Made by a program: the position numbers and the translations under genes. Below, one piece after another: positions 26,458 to 35,672 of a stretch of 64,000 bases of DNA. Numbering within the stretch: the first letter of the stretch is position 1; each line of letters starts with the position of its first letter. Source of the DNA: an uncultured Flavobacteriales bacterium (GTDB lineage Bacteria > Bacteroidota > Bacteroidia > Flavobacteriales_D > Sanyastnellaceae); contig CALSMK010000021.1 of NCBI GenBank assembly GCA_943787435.1, forward strand, positions 62,001 through 126,000, given 5' to 3'. The notes under the pieces are model-generated. The model made no database searches, was not told the DNA's origin, and worked only from the letters and a program-made list of their open reading frames with translations.

Positions 26458-28149
26458 TCAGCGGATGATGTGCAGGCGGTGTGTGCCCATTGGACGGCCG
26501 CTAAAGTCGTGCACCCGGACGACATATGCGCCACTGGAGATGTGGCCCTGTTGAATGGTGTTTTTGCCGGGGCTCAGAATGCCTTCCGCTCGAGTCCGAC
26601 CCCATCCATCGGAAAGAGACCAGCGGCCTGCTTCGGAGCTCTGGATCACAAAATGACCATCTGAGGGGTTGGGGAAGGCGGTCCATGCAAGGCCTTCATT
26701 CACCTCGATGGTGGATGCGGTGTTGTCGGGGTAGAGCGTGCAATCGAAGGCTTGGGGGTTGGCTTCAACAGGGTCGCCAGGCGTGAGGTCGCGGTTGTCA
26801 AAAGCAGGGTAGTCCGGTGCATACCGATAGGCCCGGAAAGTGGAGTTGGAAAAAGGGGCATCCCCTTGGTTGATGGCCCCAAATTGATTGTAGGCGGTGT
26901 AGTACTCCCAGACGGTTTCACCCGTTTCGTTGATTTCAAACAGGTGGCCGCTGGCCCCTTCACAAATCAGCGTGTTGCCATTGGGTTGCCTTTGAGACCC
27001 GCTGATTTTCGAGCTGTAAAAATCCAAGCTGGGATTTTCTGGCCAGCTCCAGTCGAGAAAGGAGGGCTCAAAAGGTGAATCGCTGTCTTGGTTGGCCGGC
27101 GCCGAATAATGCCCATTTGCTGCAGAAGGGTTCCAAGGAAGGGTCAGTTCTTCTACCGTGCTGCCATTTCCAGAAGGGCGACCATTTCCATTGTTGTAAA
27201 TCAATACCGTTTGACTGGGGTCTCCTCCGAGTGCAGTCGGGCCATCATCCAGAATCCAATGGGGGTCGTGCTGGCCGAAAAACACCCGGTCCGATGGCAG
27301 TCCTCTTCCATAGGTAGCGGGGTTGCCCCAACGGTAGAGCAGGTCCCCTTCCGGTCCTGTGGCGGCAAAAGCGGAGATGTCGTGGTCGATGATGTAGAAC
27401 TCATTCCAATTGCGAGAGTTGAGCATCAGCAAATCGTGCTCAGGATGATGGCTCACCGCATTGCAGTGAAACCAGTCGCCACCAGATTGTCCTGGAAGGC
27501 TTCCTCCAGAGGCAGAGCCATAGTTGACGTCGAATCGCTCCACGTGTTCAGCGGGGTCACCATAATTGGGCAGAGACGGATCTGAATCTTGAATCAAGTG
27601 GTCCCAAGCATGCCATTCCCAGACTATGCTGCCTCCCTCAGATCCGCTGGGTTGTACCTCGATCAGCACTGGAGGCCAGATGGAGCCTTCAATCTCACGT
27701 CCAGCGGCGGCGGCTTCCTCGGCACTTTTGAATTCCCATGCCATCAGAACGACGTTCCCATTGGGCAGCCAAGCCATGTCATGGTGATGGTGGCGTTGAT
27801 CATTGGCCATGTTGTAACTCCAAATCAGGTCGCCTTCCCATGAATAACGTTCAATCCGCCCTCCAATGCCGCCTCCATTGAATACGGTGCTGGCCACACG
27901 GCAGGTGCGCAGCAGAGAACCGTCTTCCAGCAAATAAGCGGATTCACCCGCTCGATAGTTGCTGTCCCATTGGTTGATGACCCTTCCGCAGTTGTCGATC
28001 AAGTGGGTTCGGGTGGCGCCAGTTGGGGCCACCAGTGTGTATCCATCAAAAGCCTCTGGTGAGTTCAGGAGAAGGCCCACCGTTTGGGTGTGGGCAATGA
28101 AGGCGGTGCAAAGACCAAGGAGGGTGAAAAATGACTTCATCAGCATCAT
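26458..28149 (-). CDS. Secreted arylsulfotransferase-like protein with T9SS sorting domain (paralogue 2)
   Basis: 563 residues; start ATG 28149, 28146 or 28140 (MKSFFTLLGLCTAFIAHTQ gives a good signal peptide). The propeller carries the same landmarks as paralogue 1: IDNCGRVINQWD, RHHHHDMAWLPNGNVVLMAWE, DWFHCNAVSHHP, VFFGQHDPHWILDD, and RQPNGNTLICEGASGHLFEIN. The end WTAFPNPSDGHFVIQ ... GAYVVRVHDFSG is a T9SS type A domain. It lacks the Cys-rich insert of paralogue 1. Tandem order and shared motifs point to an old duplication. First gene of a four-gene minus-strand run, divergent from smpB. Confidence 0.8.
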   Translation of the reverse strand: MMLMKSFFTLLGLCTAFIAHTQTVGLLLNSPEAFDGYTLVAPTGATRTHLIDNCGRVINQWDSNYRAGESAYLLEDGSLLRTCRVASTVFNGGGIGGRIERYSWEGDLIWSYNMANDQRHHHHDMAWLPNGNVVLMAWEFKSAEEAAAAGREIEGSIWPPVLIEVQPSGSEGGSIVWEWHAWDHLIQDSDPSLPNYGDPAEHVERFDVNYGSASGGSLPGQSGGDWFHCNAVSHHPEHDLLMLNSRNWNEFYIIDHDISAFAATGPEGDLLYRWGNPATYGRGLPSDRVFFGQHDPHWILDDGPTALGGDPSQTVLIYNNGNGRPSGNGSTVEELTLPWNPSAANGHYSAPANQDSDSPFEPSFLDWSWPENPSLDFYSSKISGSQRQPNGNTLICEGASGHLFEINETGETVWEYYTAYNQFGAINQGDAPFSNSTFRAYRYAPDYPAFDNRDLTPGDPVEANPQAFDCTLYPDNTASTIEVNEGLAWTAFPNPSDGHFVIQSSEAGRWSLSDGWGRTRAEGILSPGKNTIQQGHISSGAYVVRVHDFSGRPMGTHRLHIIR

Positions 28150-28220
28150 GGGCTAAGGACGCACAGAATTTTAAAAGGTTGATTCATCCCCGCCCATCTC
28201 GGTCGTAATTTTCCCACCAA

Positions 28221-28658
28221 ATGGGAGTAGAGATCAAAAACAGAAAAGCGGCGTTCAGCTATTTTCTGACCGATCAATACACCGCCGGAATTCAGTTGCT
28301 CGGCACCGAAATCAAAAGCATTCGTGCCGGTAAAGCCAGCATTGTGGAGGGCTATTGTCGGTTTGAAGGGGATGAGTTCTTCATTTTCAACATGAATGTG
28401 GAGGCATACGGTCACTCAGGCTATGTGACCCATGAGCCAAGACGGGTCAGGAAGCTCCTTCTGAAAAGAACAGAGCTCACCAAGCTCCAAAGGAAATTGC
28501 GCGATGTCGGTGTCACGGTGGTGCCCACACGGCTCTTTATCGCGGACAGTGGCTATGCCAAGTTGGAGATCGCCATTGCCAAGGGCAAAAAGCTGGTCGA
28601 CAAAAGAAACACGATCAAAGATCGGGACCAGGCCCGGGATTTGGATCGTCGGGGTTGA
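28221..28658 (+). CDS. smpB: SsrA-binding protein
   Basis: tmRNA-binding protein of trans-translation, 145 residues, intact. Begins VEIKNRKAAFSYFLTDQYTAGIQLLGTEIKSIR, given here as one known block cut at IKNRKAAFSY, with the RNA-binding beta-barrel and the basic C-terminal tail KKLVDKRNTIKDRDQARDL that inserts into the ribosome. It ends one base before the convergent hypothetical gene. TAATTTTC at 28206-28213, one mismatch from TAnnTTTG, ends 7 bases before the ATG. Confidence 0.97.
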   Translation: MGVEIKNRKAAFSYFLTDQYTAGIQLLGTEIKSIRAGKASIVEGYCRFEGDEFFIFNMNVEAYGHSGYVTHEPRRVRKLLLKRTELTKLQRKLRDVGVTVVPTRLFIADSGYAKLEIAIAKGKKLVDKRNTIKDRDQARDLDRRG

Positions 28659-28659
28659 T

Positions 28660-29226
28660 TCAAGTCACCGCAGCAGACACGGTCTGCAATGGCATGCGGT
28701 ATTGTTCCCGAAACGAGTTCCAGTCCCAGAGGAAATGCTGGAGCATGTCTTCCATCTGCATCAGAAAACGAGGGTTGGGAACGCCAAGTGAGCGGAAGTA
28801 TTCTTCTTGGTATTCGTTCAGGTCATACCCCAAGTACACACCCCGGGACATGGCGCTGATGGTCTTTTTAGATGGGCGATTCAACCGCGTCATGTCCTCT
28901 CGCATTTTTCCAATCCGCTCCGCCAACTGCTCTGTGGGCAGTCCCAATTCTTTCGAGAGCTCGGACAAGATGGAGTGGATGAGTTTCGAGTCAGAACCTC
29001 CTTCAAAATACCGAGGGATCATGTCGAGGTTGCCAGCGAGCACCACCAACAGGAAAGGAGCGGCATCTCCTTCTTCCAGTTCAGGGGGGCGCTCAAAGTG
29101 CGGGGACTCCCGAATCAAGCCTGCAACATCGGGCCAAGCATCTTCAACGCTGTCTAAGGTGGCGTGGACGAACATCCGCGCTACCTCATCGGTCTTCAAC
29201 TTTTTCTTGCCCCAGTTAAACAACAT
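28660..29226 (-). CDS. Conserved hypothetical protein, 188 residues
   Basis: I do not recognise a named family. The protein starts MLFNWGKKKLKTDEVARMFV, has no signal peptide or membrane segment, and is acidic and helical (SILSELSKELGLPTEQLAER; EYFRSLGVPNPRFLMQMEDML). The N-terminus with its KKK stretch and the soluble profile suggest a cytoplasmic protein. It lies between smpB (convergent, one base apart) and pyrD (divergent, 96 bases). Codon usage and length look like a real gene, and no better frame exists across it. Confidence 0.75.
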   Translation of the reverse strand: MLFNWGKKKLKTDEVARMFVHATLDSVEDAWPDVAGLIRESPHFERPPELEEGDAAPFLLVVLAGNLDMIPRYFEGGSDSKLIHSILSELSKELGLPTEQLAERIGKMREDMTRLNRPSKKTISAMSRGVYLGYDLNEYQEEYFRSLGVPNPRFLMQMEDMLQHFLWDWNSFREQYRMPLQTVSAAVT

Positions 29227-29322
29227 GCATTCGGTTCGTCACAAAATTATCCGCTGGAATCCCTCAGCTTGAGGCCGTGGGTCGTGTCCGTGTCCACATC
29301 TTTATTAACATCTTTGCATCTC

Positions 29323-30371
29323 ATGAGTCATCTTCCTTTTGGAACCCGTGTTTACCAGTCATTTGTAAGGCCGTTGGCCTTTGTGATGGACCCCGAAAAA
29401 GCCCACTATGCCACCATGGGGTTGTTTGGCTTTGGGTTGAAACTGCCGCTGATTGGTGCCGCATTGCGCAAGTCCATGGACCCTGGACATGGCCCTGAAG
29501 ACGAAACGGTGGTGGCTGGATTGAGGTTTCCTCATCGGGTGGGACTCGCGGCCGGCTTCGACAAGGACGGGCGTTGGTTGAAAGAGTTGGAGACCATGGG
29601 TTTTGGCTTTGTTGAGGTGGGGACGGTGACGCCCAAGCCCCAGGCAGGAAACCCAAAGCCTCGGCTGTTCAGGCTCAAAGAAGACCGAGGCTTGATCAAC
29701 AGGATGGGGTTCAACAACGGGGGATTGGATGCCTTGGTGGAGAGGCTAAAGGTTCGGCCCGAGGGTTTGATCGTCGGAGGGAACATTGGCCGAAATAAAG
29801 TGACCCCCAACGAGCGTGCGGCGGATGATTATCACACCTGTTTCATTGCATTGCATCCCCATGTGGACTATTTCGCTGTGAACGTCAGTTCGCCAAATAC
29901 GCCGGGGTTGCGAGAATTGCAGGACCGGGCGCCATTGACAGCGTTGCTCAACCGTTTGCAGGAATTCAACAAGGCGCAATCCGAGGTTCGACCGGTCTTC
30001 CTGAAGATTGCCCCGGACTTGAGTGATGCCCAGTTGGATGACATAATTGCTTTGGTTTCCGATACGGGAATCGACGGCGTCATTGCCACCAACACCACCA
30101 TCTCGCGCAGCGGCTCAAGACACCAGAGAGCCGAGTGGAGAAAATCGGAGCTGGCGGATTGAGTGGAGCTCCTGTGCGAGAGCGGAGCACAGAAGTGGTG
30201 CGCTACTTAAGGAGCCTGGGCGATTTTGCCATCATCGGCGTAGGCGGCATCGAAGACGGCCCCTCAGCCCGAGAAAAGGTGGACGCGGGGGCCAATCTGG
30301 TTCAGGTCTACAGTGGAATGGTGTACACAGGGCCGAGCATCGTTCAGCAGTGCTTGGACGGTTTGAAGTAA
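29323..30371 (+). CDS. pyrD: Dihydroorotate dehydrogenase (quinone), one frame break
   Basis: Class 2 dihydroorotate dehydrogenase, the membrane-linked fourth step of pyrimidine synthesis, about 349 residues. ATG 29323 gives an N-terminal helix typical of class 2 ([20 protein letters not shown]). FMN and substrate blocks are [41 protein letters not shown] and [12 protein letters not shown] with the catalytic Ser. Near 30110-30120 one base seems missing; the frame then resumes [17 protein letters not shown] and ends [18 protein letters not shown] ends 6 bases before the ATG. It ends four bases from the convergent MBL gene. Confidence 0.95.
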
Positions 30372-30375
30372 GCGG

Positions 30376-31248
30376 TCACCAATCGAAATCGGACCGAAGG
30401 CCGGCTCGTTCCAAGCGAATTCCCTTTTCAGTGCGGTGGACCGTGGCGGCTTCGTGATGGGCATCGTGCTCAAGCAACAACGTCCAGCCTTCTCTCTCAG
30501 CACAGGTCAGAATCCGTTCCTTTTCGGACACCGTGAGCAAAGGCCGGGTGTCATAGCCCATGACCCAAGCAGACGGGATGTGGGTGGTTGACGGGAGCAA
30601 GTCAGCTGTGAACAAGGCTTTCTTCTCCCCCTGCTTGATCAAAGGCAGCATCTGGCTTTCGGTGTGTCCATCCACAAAAAGCACGTCTAAATCTGCAAAT
30701 CCCGGGATGGGGGAGCGGCTGTCGGTGCTCCCGTCTTCCCGCTGAATGAACTGAAGCTGTCCCGAATCTTCAATGGGGTGAATGTTCTCCTTGAGAAAGC
30801 TGGCCTTTTCCCTAGGGTTGGGGTTTGTCGCCCAATCCCAGTGGCGCTTTGTGCTCCAGAAAGTGGCGTTGGCAAAGGCGGGTTCAAACTGCTCAGGATG
30901 GCCCGTTCGACGTCGGATGGCGCCGCCACAATGGTCAAAGTGAAGGTGGGTCAAGAACACATCTGTGATGTCGTTGCGGTGAAACCCCAGCTCCGCCAAT
31001 TGCTCATCCACATCCTCTGTGCGGGGCGCGTAATGAGAAAAGAACTTCTCGGGTTGCTTGTCTCCCATGCCGCAATCCACCAGCATGAGCCGGTTCCCTT
31101 CCTCGATTAAAATGGAGCGCAACGCCCAGTCGCAACGGTTGCGGTCATCGGTGGGATGCCCCTTTGACCAGAGGGGCTTAGGAACCACGCCAAACATGGC
31201 GCCGCCGTCGAGTTTGAACATCCCGTGGGTGACCGTGTGGATTGTCAT
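30376..31248 (-). CDS. MBL-fold metallo-hydrolase
   Basis: 290 residues, intact. The metal-binding motif is THLHFDHCGGAIRR near residue 110, with the upstream LMLVDCGMGDK strand, later GHTESQM and LFTADLLPSTTHI, and a C-terminal LLEHDAHHEAA supplying further ligands. The family includes lactonases and unassigned cytoplasmic hydrolases, and no signal peptide is present. Substrate unknown. It is divergent from purB. Its start is four bases after a TACCTTTC promoter-like octamer. Confidence 0.88.
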   Translation of the reverse strand: MTIHTVTHGMFKLDGGAMFGVVPKPLWSKGHPTDDRNRCDWALRSILIEEGNRLMLVDCGMGDKQPEKFFSHYAPRTEDVDEQLAELGFHRNDITDVFLTHLHFDHCGGAIRRRTGHPEQFEPAFANATFWSTKRHWDWATNPNPREKASFLKENIHPIEDSGQLQFIQREDGSTDSRSPIPGFADLDVLFVDGHTESQMLPLIKQGEKKALFTADLLPSTTHIPSAWVMGYDTRPLLTVSEKERILTCAEREGWTLLLEHDAHHEAATVHRTEKGIRLERAGLRSDFDW

Positions 31249-31252
31249 GACC

Positions 31253-31260
31253 GAAAGGTA
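31253..31260 (-). promoter_or_regulatory. Promoter-like -7 element TACCTTTC
   Basis: On the minus strand TACCTTTC, one mismatch from TAnnTTTG, ends four bases before the ATG at 31248. If used, transcription would start at or within the start codon. Confidence 0.35.
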
Positions 31261-31313
31261 AGTGTCGGCCGCCTCGTGAGCCGTAATTTCGGCTTTTGAA
31301 CGGTCTTTGAACG

Positions 31314-32660
31314 ATGTCCGAATCCGCCTCCCTTTTTGCCATCAGTCCTGTCGATGGACGATACGCTCGCCACACCAAGCCCTTGGCTCCTTATTTCTCC
31401 GAAGCTGGTTTGATCCAGTACCGCGTGAGGATTGAGGTGGAGTACTTCGTTGCCCTGCACGCGTTGGGGTTGCCTCAATTGCCGGCATTGACAGAGACCC
31501 CAAGTGGAAGGGTTGCGTCAAGTGTACATCGGGTTTGGAGGTGAAGAAGCCCAGGCTGTGAAAGACATTGAGAAGACCACCAACCACGACGTGAAAGCGG
31601 TGGAATACTTCATCAAGGATCGACTTCCTGAACTCGGCTTGGAAGACCGAGCGGAATTCATCCACTTTGGATTGACCTCTCAAGACATCAACAACACAGC
31701 GATTCCCTTGTCGATGGCCGAGGCCACGGCGGATGTCATTTTGCCGGCCTTGCAAGCCGTTCGAGACGACTTGGCGGGGCTTGCAGAGTCGTGGAAGGAA
31801 GTGCCCATGCTGGCCCGCACCCATGGTCAGCCGGCCAGTCCAGTAATGTTGGGCAAAGAGTTTGCGGTGTTTGTAGAGCGCCTGGATCACGCCATTGCAC
31901 AATTCGAAGCGGTTCCTTTTGCGGCCAAATTCGGCGGGGCAACAGGCGGTTTCAATGCCCACCATGTGGCCTATCCAGAAGTGGACTGGCATGGGTTTGC
32001 CGAAACCTTTGTAGGAGAGGAATTGGGGCTGCATCGCAGCCATCCGACCACCCAGATCGAACATTACGACTACATGGCGGCATGGTGCGACGCGCTCCAG
32101 CGCATCCACACCATTTTGATGGACTTGGACAAGGACGTCTGGCATTACATCAGCTTGGATTATTTCAAGCAGAAGGTGGTGGCCGGAGAAGTCGGGTCAT
32201 CGGCCATGCCCCACAAAGTCAATCCGATCGACTTCGAAAACAGCGAGGGCAACCTGGGCATGGCCAACGCCTTCTCGGACATGGCCAGAAAGCTTCCCAT
32301 CAGCCGGCTTCAGAGAGACTTGACCGACAGCACCGTATTGCGCAACATCGGCGTCCCACTGGGGCACAGCATCATGGCGCTCAATGCCCTGCGCAAAGGA
32401 ATGGGCAAACTCGTATTGAATGAGCCCAAACTGAAAGCAGATCTGGAAGCACAATGGGCCGTCGTGGCAGAAGCCATCCAAACCATTTTGCGCAGGGAAG
32501 GGGTAGACAAACCCTACGAATTACTCAAGGACCTCACCCGCGGCAACGCAGGAATCGACGCCGCCTCCATCGCAGAATTCATCACAGGGCTCCCTGTCGG
32601 AGATGCGCCAAGAACTGCGGCCATCACACCGCACAACTACACGGGACCACCGGAGCATGA
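31314..32660 (+). CDS. purB: Adenylosuccinate lyase, frame breaks near both ends
   Basis: Fumarase-superfamily lyase acting twice in purine synthesis, about 448 residues. It starts SLFAISPVDGRYARHTKPL. A frame change near 31495 joins the body, which has TTNHDVKAVEYFIKDRL, FIHFGLTSQDINNTA, ARTHGQPASPV with an active-site His, and the signature GSSAMPHKVNPIDFENSEG. Further shifts near 32597 and 32620-32645 are needed for the family ending LRAITPHNYTG and stop TGA at 32658-32660. That stop overlaps the ATG of the ABC transporter (ATGA). The read-through frame past 32660 is not credible. Confidence 0.93.
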
Positions 32661-34459
32661 AGAGGTTCAAAGACCTATTCCGACTCGTCCTCCGCTACCG
32701 CCTCAACCTCATGGGAAACATCGTGTTCAACGCCCTGGGCGCGGTCCTCTCGCTGTTCACATTTTTGGCCATCGTGCCCTTTCTGAGCATCCTCTTTCGC
32801 ACAGATGGTACTGAAGAAACCAACGGCACCAACGCAGCTTTTGCAAATTGTCCGCTCGACAACTACGTCGCCACCAACGGGGCAGAGCAAGCGCTGCTCA
32901 TCATGTGCGCAGCCATCGCGGTTTTGGCGTTGGTCAAAAACGTGGTGACTTACCTCTCTTTCTACAGTTTGGCCACCATTCGAACGGGGGTGGCCCGTGA
33001 CTTGAGGGGGCAGTTGTTTGATCGCATCCTGGCCTTACCGGTTGGGTATTTCACAGAGCAGAGAAAAGGCGATTTAATCAGCCGGATGACCAATGACTTG
33101 ATGGAGGTTGAATTCAGTGTCATTGGCACCCTTGAGGTGTTGTTCAAGGCACCGATCATGATTCTGCTGTCGCTCATCACGCTGTTTGCCATCAGTTGGG
33201 AATTGACCTTGTTTGCCCTGGTGTTTATGCCCATTTCCGGCTTTTTGATTTCGCGCATTGCCACTGCACTGCGGGGCGCAGCGGGAAGGGGGAAAGAGCG
33301 ATTGGGCAGTCTGATCAGCCGTTTAGAAGAAACGCTGGGCGCCATGGTGGTGGTGAAAGCGTTTGATGCGGCACCTCGATTTCGGGCCCGTTTTGAAGAA
33401 CACAATGAAGGGTACTTCCGGCTCATGCGAAAGCTCTACAAGCGCGAGTATTTGAGCTCTCCAGTGAGCGAGTTTGTGTCCATGTCGGTCATTGCCATTT
33501 TGCTGGCCGTGGGCGGTCGTCTGGTGTTGCGGGGCCAAGGACTTGAGGGGGAATTGTTCATCGGGTACCTGGTGGTCTTTTCTCAAATCATTCCCCCCGC
33601 AAGATCTCTGAGCGACGCGCTGTTCAAGGTGCAAAAAGGAGCGGCATCGCTGGATCGAATCGACGAGGTGTTGAAGGCGGAGTTGCAGGTGGAGGAGTCG
33701 ACGTCGCCTCAAGGCTTTGTTTTCGATAAAAGCGTGAGCCTGAGTGAGGTCCATTTTGCCTACCCGGGCTCCAATGCGCCTGCCCTTCAGGATTTCAATT
33801 TGACAATAGCCAAAGGGGAAACCGTGGCCTTGGTAGGGGCTTCGGGGAGCGGCAAAACCACGGTCGCTCGCTTGCTGCTGCGTCTGTATGACCCGCAGTC
33901 GGGTCGGGTTGAAGTGGATGGGGTCGACCTCAAGGATTTGGCCACCACTGATGTGCGACGCCACATGGGCTTTGTGACGCAAGATCCACTGCTGTTCAAC
34001 GACACCGTGGCCGCCAATATCTCTTTGTTTGACCCAGCCCTAGACATGGAACGCATTCGGGAAGTGGCCGACATCGCCAACGCGTCCGATTTCATTGCTG
34101 ATTTGCCGGAAGCGCTTCATACCACCATTGGAGATGGAGGAGGAAGGCTGTCTGGAGGGCAAAGGCAGCGACTGGCCATTGCCAGGGCGTTGTACCACGA
34201 TCCGCCAATTTTGGTGCTGGATGAAGCCACCAGTGCCCTGGATGCAGAAGGGGAGCGGTTGGTCCAGGGGGCCATTGAGCACGTGATGAAGGGGCGCACC
34301 GCGGTGGTGATTGCCCACCGTTTGTCTACGGTGCGCAGGGCCGATCGCATCATTGTGATGTCCGAAGGGCGCATGGTGGAATCGGGCACCCACGAAAGCC
34401 TGATGGCTCAGGAAGGGGTCTACCGAGGCATGGTGGGATTGCAGCACATCGAAGGGTAG
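32657..34459 (+). CDS. ABC transporter, fused membrane and ATPase domains (MsbA-like)
   Basis: Type IV (exporter-fold) ABC half-transporter of 601 residues, probably a homodimeric flippase for lipid or lipid-linked substrates. The start at 32657 overlaps purB. The membrane domain spans about residues 1-310, with an early helix LNLMGNIVFNALGAVLSLF. The ATPase domain has Walker A GASGSGKTTVARLLLR, a Q-loop VTQDPLLFND, the signature LSGGQRQRLAIARALY, Walker B ILVLDEATSALD and the H-loop IAHRLST. Intact. The substrate is not determined; MsbA-like by overall layout and the Bacteroidota context. Confidence 0.92.
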   Translation: MKRFKDLFRLVLRYRLNLMGNIVFNALGAVLSLFTFLAIVPFLSILFRTDGTEETNGTNAAFANCPLDNYVATNGAEQALLIMCAAIAVLALVKNVVTYLSFYSLATIRTGVARDLRGQLFDRILALPVGYFTEQRKGDLISRMTNDLMEVEFSVIGTLEVLFKAPIMILLSLITLFAISWELTLFALVFMPISGFLISRIATALRGAAGRGKERLGSLISRLEETLGAMVVVKAFDAAPRFRARFEEHNEGYFRLMRKLYKREYLSSPVSEFVSMSVIAILLAVGGRLVLRGQGLEGELFIGYLVVFSQIIPPARSLSDALFKVQKGAASLDRIDEVLKAELQVEESTSPQGFVFDKSVSLSEVHFAYPGSNAPALQDFNLTIAKGETVALVGASGSGKTTVARLLLRLYDPQSGRVEVDGVDLKDLATTDVRRHMGFVTQDPLLFNDTVAANISLFDPALDMERIREVADIANASDFIADLPEALHTTIGDGGGRLSGGQRQRLAIARALYHDPPILVLDEATSALDAEGERLVQGAIEHVMKGRTAVVIAHRLSTVRRADRIIVMSEGRMVESGTHESLMAQEGVYRGMVGLQHIEG

Positions 34460-34489
34460 TCTCAGGCCGCGGTTCGAATCGGTTTGGGG

Positions 34490-34497
34490 TAATTTTG
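34490..34497 (+). promoter_or_regulatory. Promoter -7 element TAATTTTG
   Basis: Perfect TAnnTTTG match ending four bases before the DUF983 ATG at 34502, predicting transcription that starts at the start codon. Confidence 0.45.
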
Positions 34498-34501
34498 TGG
34501 C

Positions 34502-34924
34502 ATGGCGACCCCAAAGTCATTTCTGTCCAGTGTGCTCGGCAACCATTGCCCAGCTTGTCGAACTGGACGGCTGTTCAAGGTCAAAAACCCGTATCGGCTC
34601 AAGAGCATGAATGACATGGCGCCAGCCTGTCCAGTTTGTGGCACTTCATTTTCAAGGGAGCCCGGGTTTTACTTCGGTGCGGCCTACGTCAACTACGCTT
34701 TAACGGTCGCCCTTTGGGTGGCCGTGCTGGTGGCGCTGTATGTCTTTTCCAGCTTTGGCTGGATCGAGTTCAATGGGTTCTTTGATCATCCGCAGACGTT
34801 CTTGATTTCAGGAGTGGTCACTTTGTTGGTCATGCTTCCGCCCCTTCAAAGGCTAAGTCGCTCCATTTGGATTCACATGTTTGTTCGACATGGATCCGGC
34901 CACCAAGCTTACGGTGGGGAATAA
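34502..34924 (+). CDS. DUF983 family membrane protein with two CxxC pairs
   Basis: 140 residues, intact. An N-terminal zinc-ribbon-like part has CPACRTGRLF near residue 17 and CPVCGTSFSREPGFYFGAAY near residue 43, the DUF983 signature. Two membrane segments follow (YALTVALWVAVLVALYVF and FLISGVVTLLVMLPPLQ). Function unknown. It stands alone between the ABC transporter and a structured intergenic region. Confidence 0.88.
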   Translation: MATPKSFLSSVLGNHCPACRTGRLFKVKNPYRLKSMNDMAPACPVCGTSFSREPGFYFGAAYVNYALTVALWVAVLVALYVFSSFGWIEFNGFFDHPQTFLISGVVTLLVMLPPLQRLSRSIWIHMFVRHGSGHQAYGGE

Positions 34925-34940
34925 AAAAGGGCCTGAAATG

Positions 34941-34972
34941 AGAAAGGGTCCTCGCGTTCGAGGACCCCTTCG
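34941..34972 (-). terminator. Strong hairpin, terminator-like, probably best on minus strand
   Basis: A 9-bp perfect stem GGGTCCTCG/CGAGGACCC with a 4-base loop (stem 34946-34954 and 34959-34967). On the minus strand it is followed by TTTCTCATTT, on the plus strand by the less T-rich CCTTCGTTTC. It could end DUF983 transcription or close a minus-strand transcript from 34.97-35.1 kb. Confidence 0.5.
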
Positions 34973-35195
34973 TTTCACCAAATCGCCTGTTCCCTTGCGG
35001 GAGCGGCTGTAACCAAAACCATTACCCTTTACCTGAGCTCCTCCTTTAGGGTTACGGTTCAACTGATTTTTTTTTCGGGAAAAACCATATGTTGTTGATT
35101 GTAAATGACATAGGTCGAAAAAAAATTGAATAAAATTTGGGAATCAAGGGGCAGTCCATGGTCAGGTACAGGCTCCAAGGCTGTATTTTGGTCCC
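34973..35195. other. Structured, partly A/T-rich intergenic region upstream of cysC
   Basis: No convincing gene. It holds a GTTCCC/GGGAGC hairpin with a TTGC loop near 34988-35003, a longer imperfect inverted repeat (AACCATTACCCT near 35019, AGGGTTACGGTT near 35047), a run of nine T at 35067-35075 and a run of eight A at about 35118-35125. The A/T content from 35060 to 35140 contrasts with the G/C-rich surroundings. It may hold the cys operon promoter or leader, or a small RNA. Confidence 0.45.
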
Positions 35196-35651
35196 GTGAG
35201 TGCCGAAAAGCCCATCGTCTGGATCACAGGACAGCCCGGAGCGGGGAAGTCCACGCTCGGGCGAGCCATGCTTGAACATGCCCATTCCAAGGGTCACACG
35301 GCTTTTTTGGTGGACGGGGATGACTTGCGGGCTTTGACGCAGAATGCGGATTATTCTCCTGCGGGAAGAGAGGCCAACATCAGAAGGGCCCAGGACATAG
35401 CGTTGTACTTGAGCCGACAAGGGGCTGTGGTCATCGTGGCTGTGGTGGCTCCCTTCCGTTGGCTTCGGGAAGAATTCAAAGGGCGGGCGAATGTGAAGGA
35501 GGTTCATGTGCACACGACAGAGATTCGGGGCCGAGAGCATTTTCACAGCGACGCCTATGAAGCCCCAATAGAAAACTGCCTCTCTTTGGACACCACAGAA
35601 ATTTCTGTGGCAGATTCAATCGGATTGATCGCTGATTTTGCCGACCTTTAG
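35196..35651 (+). CDS. cysC: Adenylylsulfate kinase
   Basis: Phosphorylates adenosine 5'-phosphosulfate to PAPS, the sulfate donor. 151 residues, shorter than the common ~190-200. P-loop GQPGAGKSTLGRAML is near residue 12, then VDGDDLRALTQNADYSPAGREANIRR, shown here as the block from DGDDLR to NIRR, with substrate-binding Arg and Asn. The lid region is compact. A GTG start at 35196 is the only good one upstream of the P-loop. It heads the cysC-DUF2061-cysD-cysN operon (21, 2 and 18 bases between genes). Confidence 0.88.
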   Translation: MSAEKPIVWITGQPGAGKSTLGRAMLEHAHSKGHTAFLVDGDDLRALTQNADYSPAGREANIRRAQDIALYLSRQGAVVIVAVVAPFRWLREEFKGRANVKEVHVHTTEIRGREHFHSDAYEAPIENCLSLDTTEISVADSIGLIADFADL

Positions 35652-35672
35652 TCTACCGAATAGGTAGGGATT

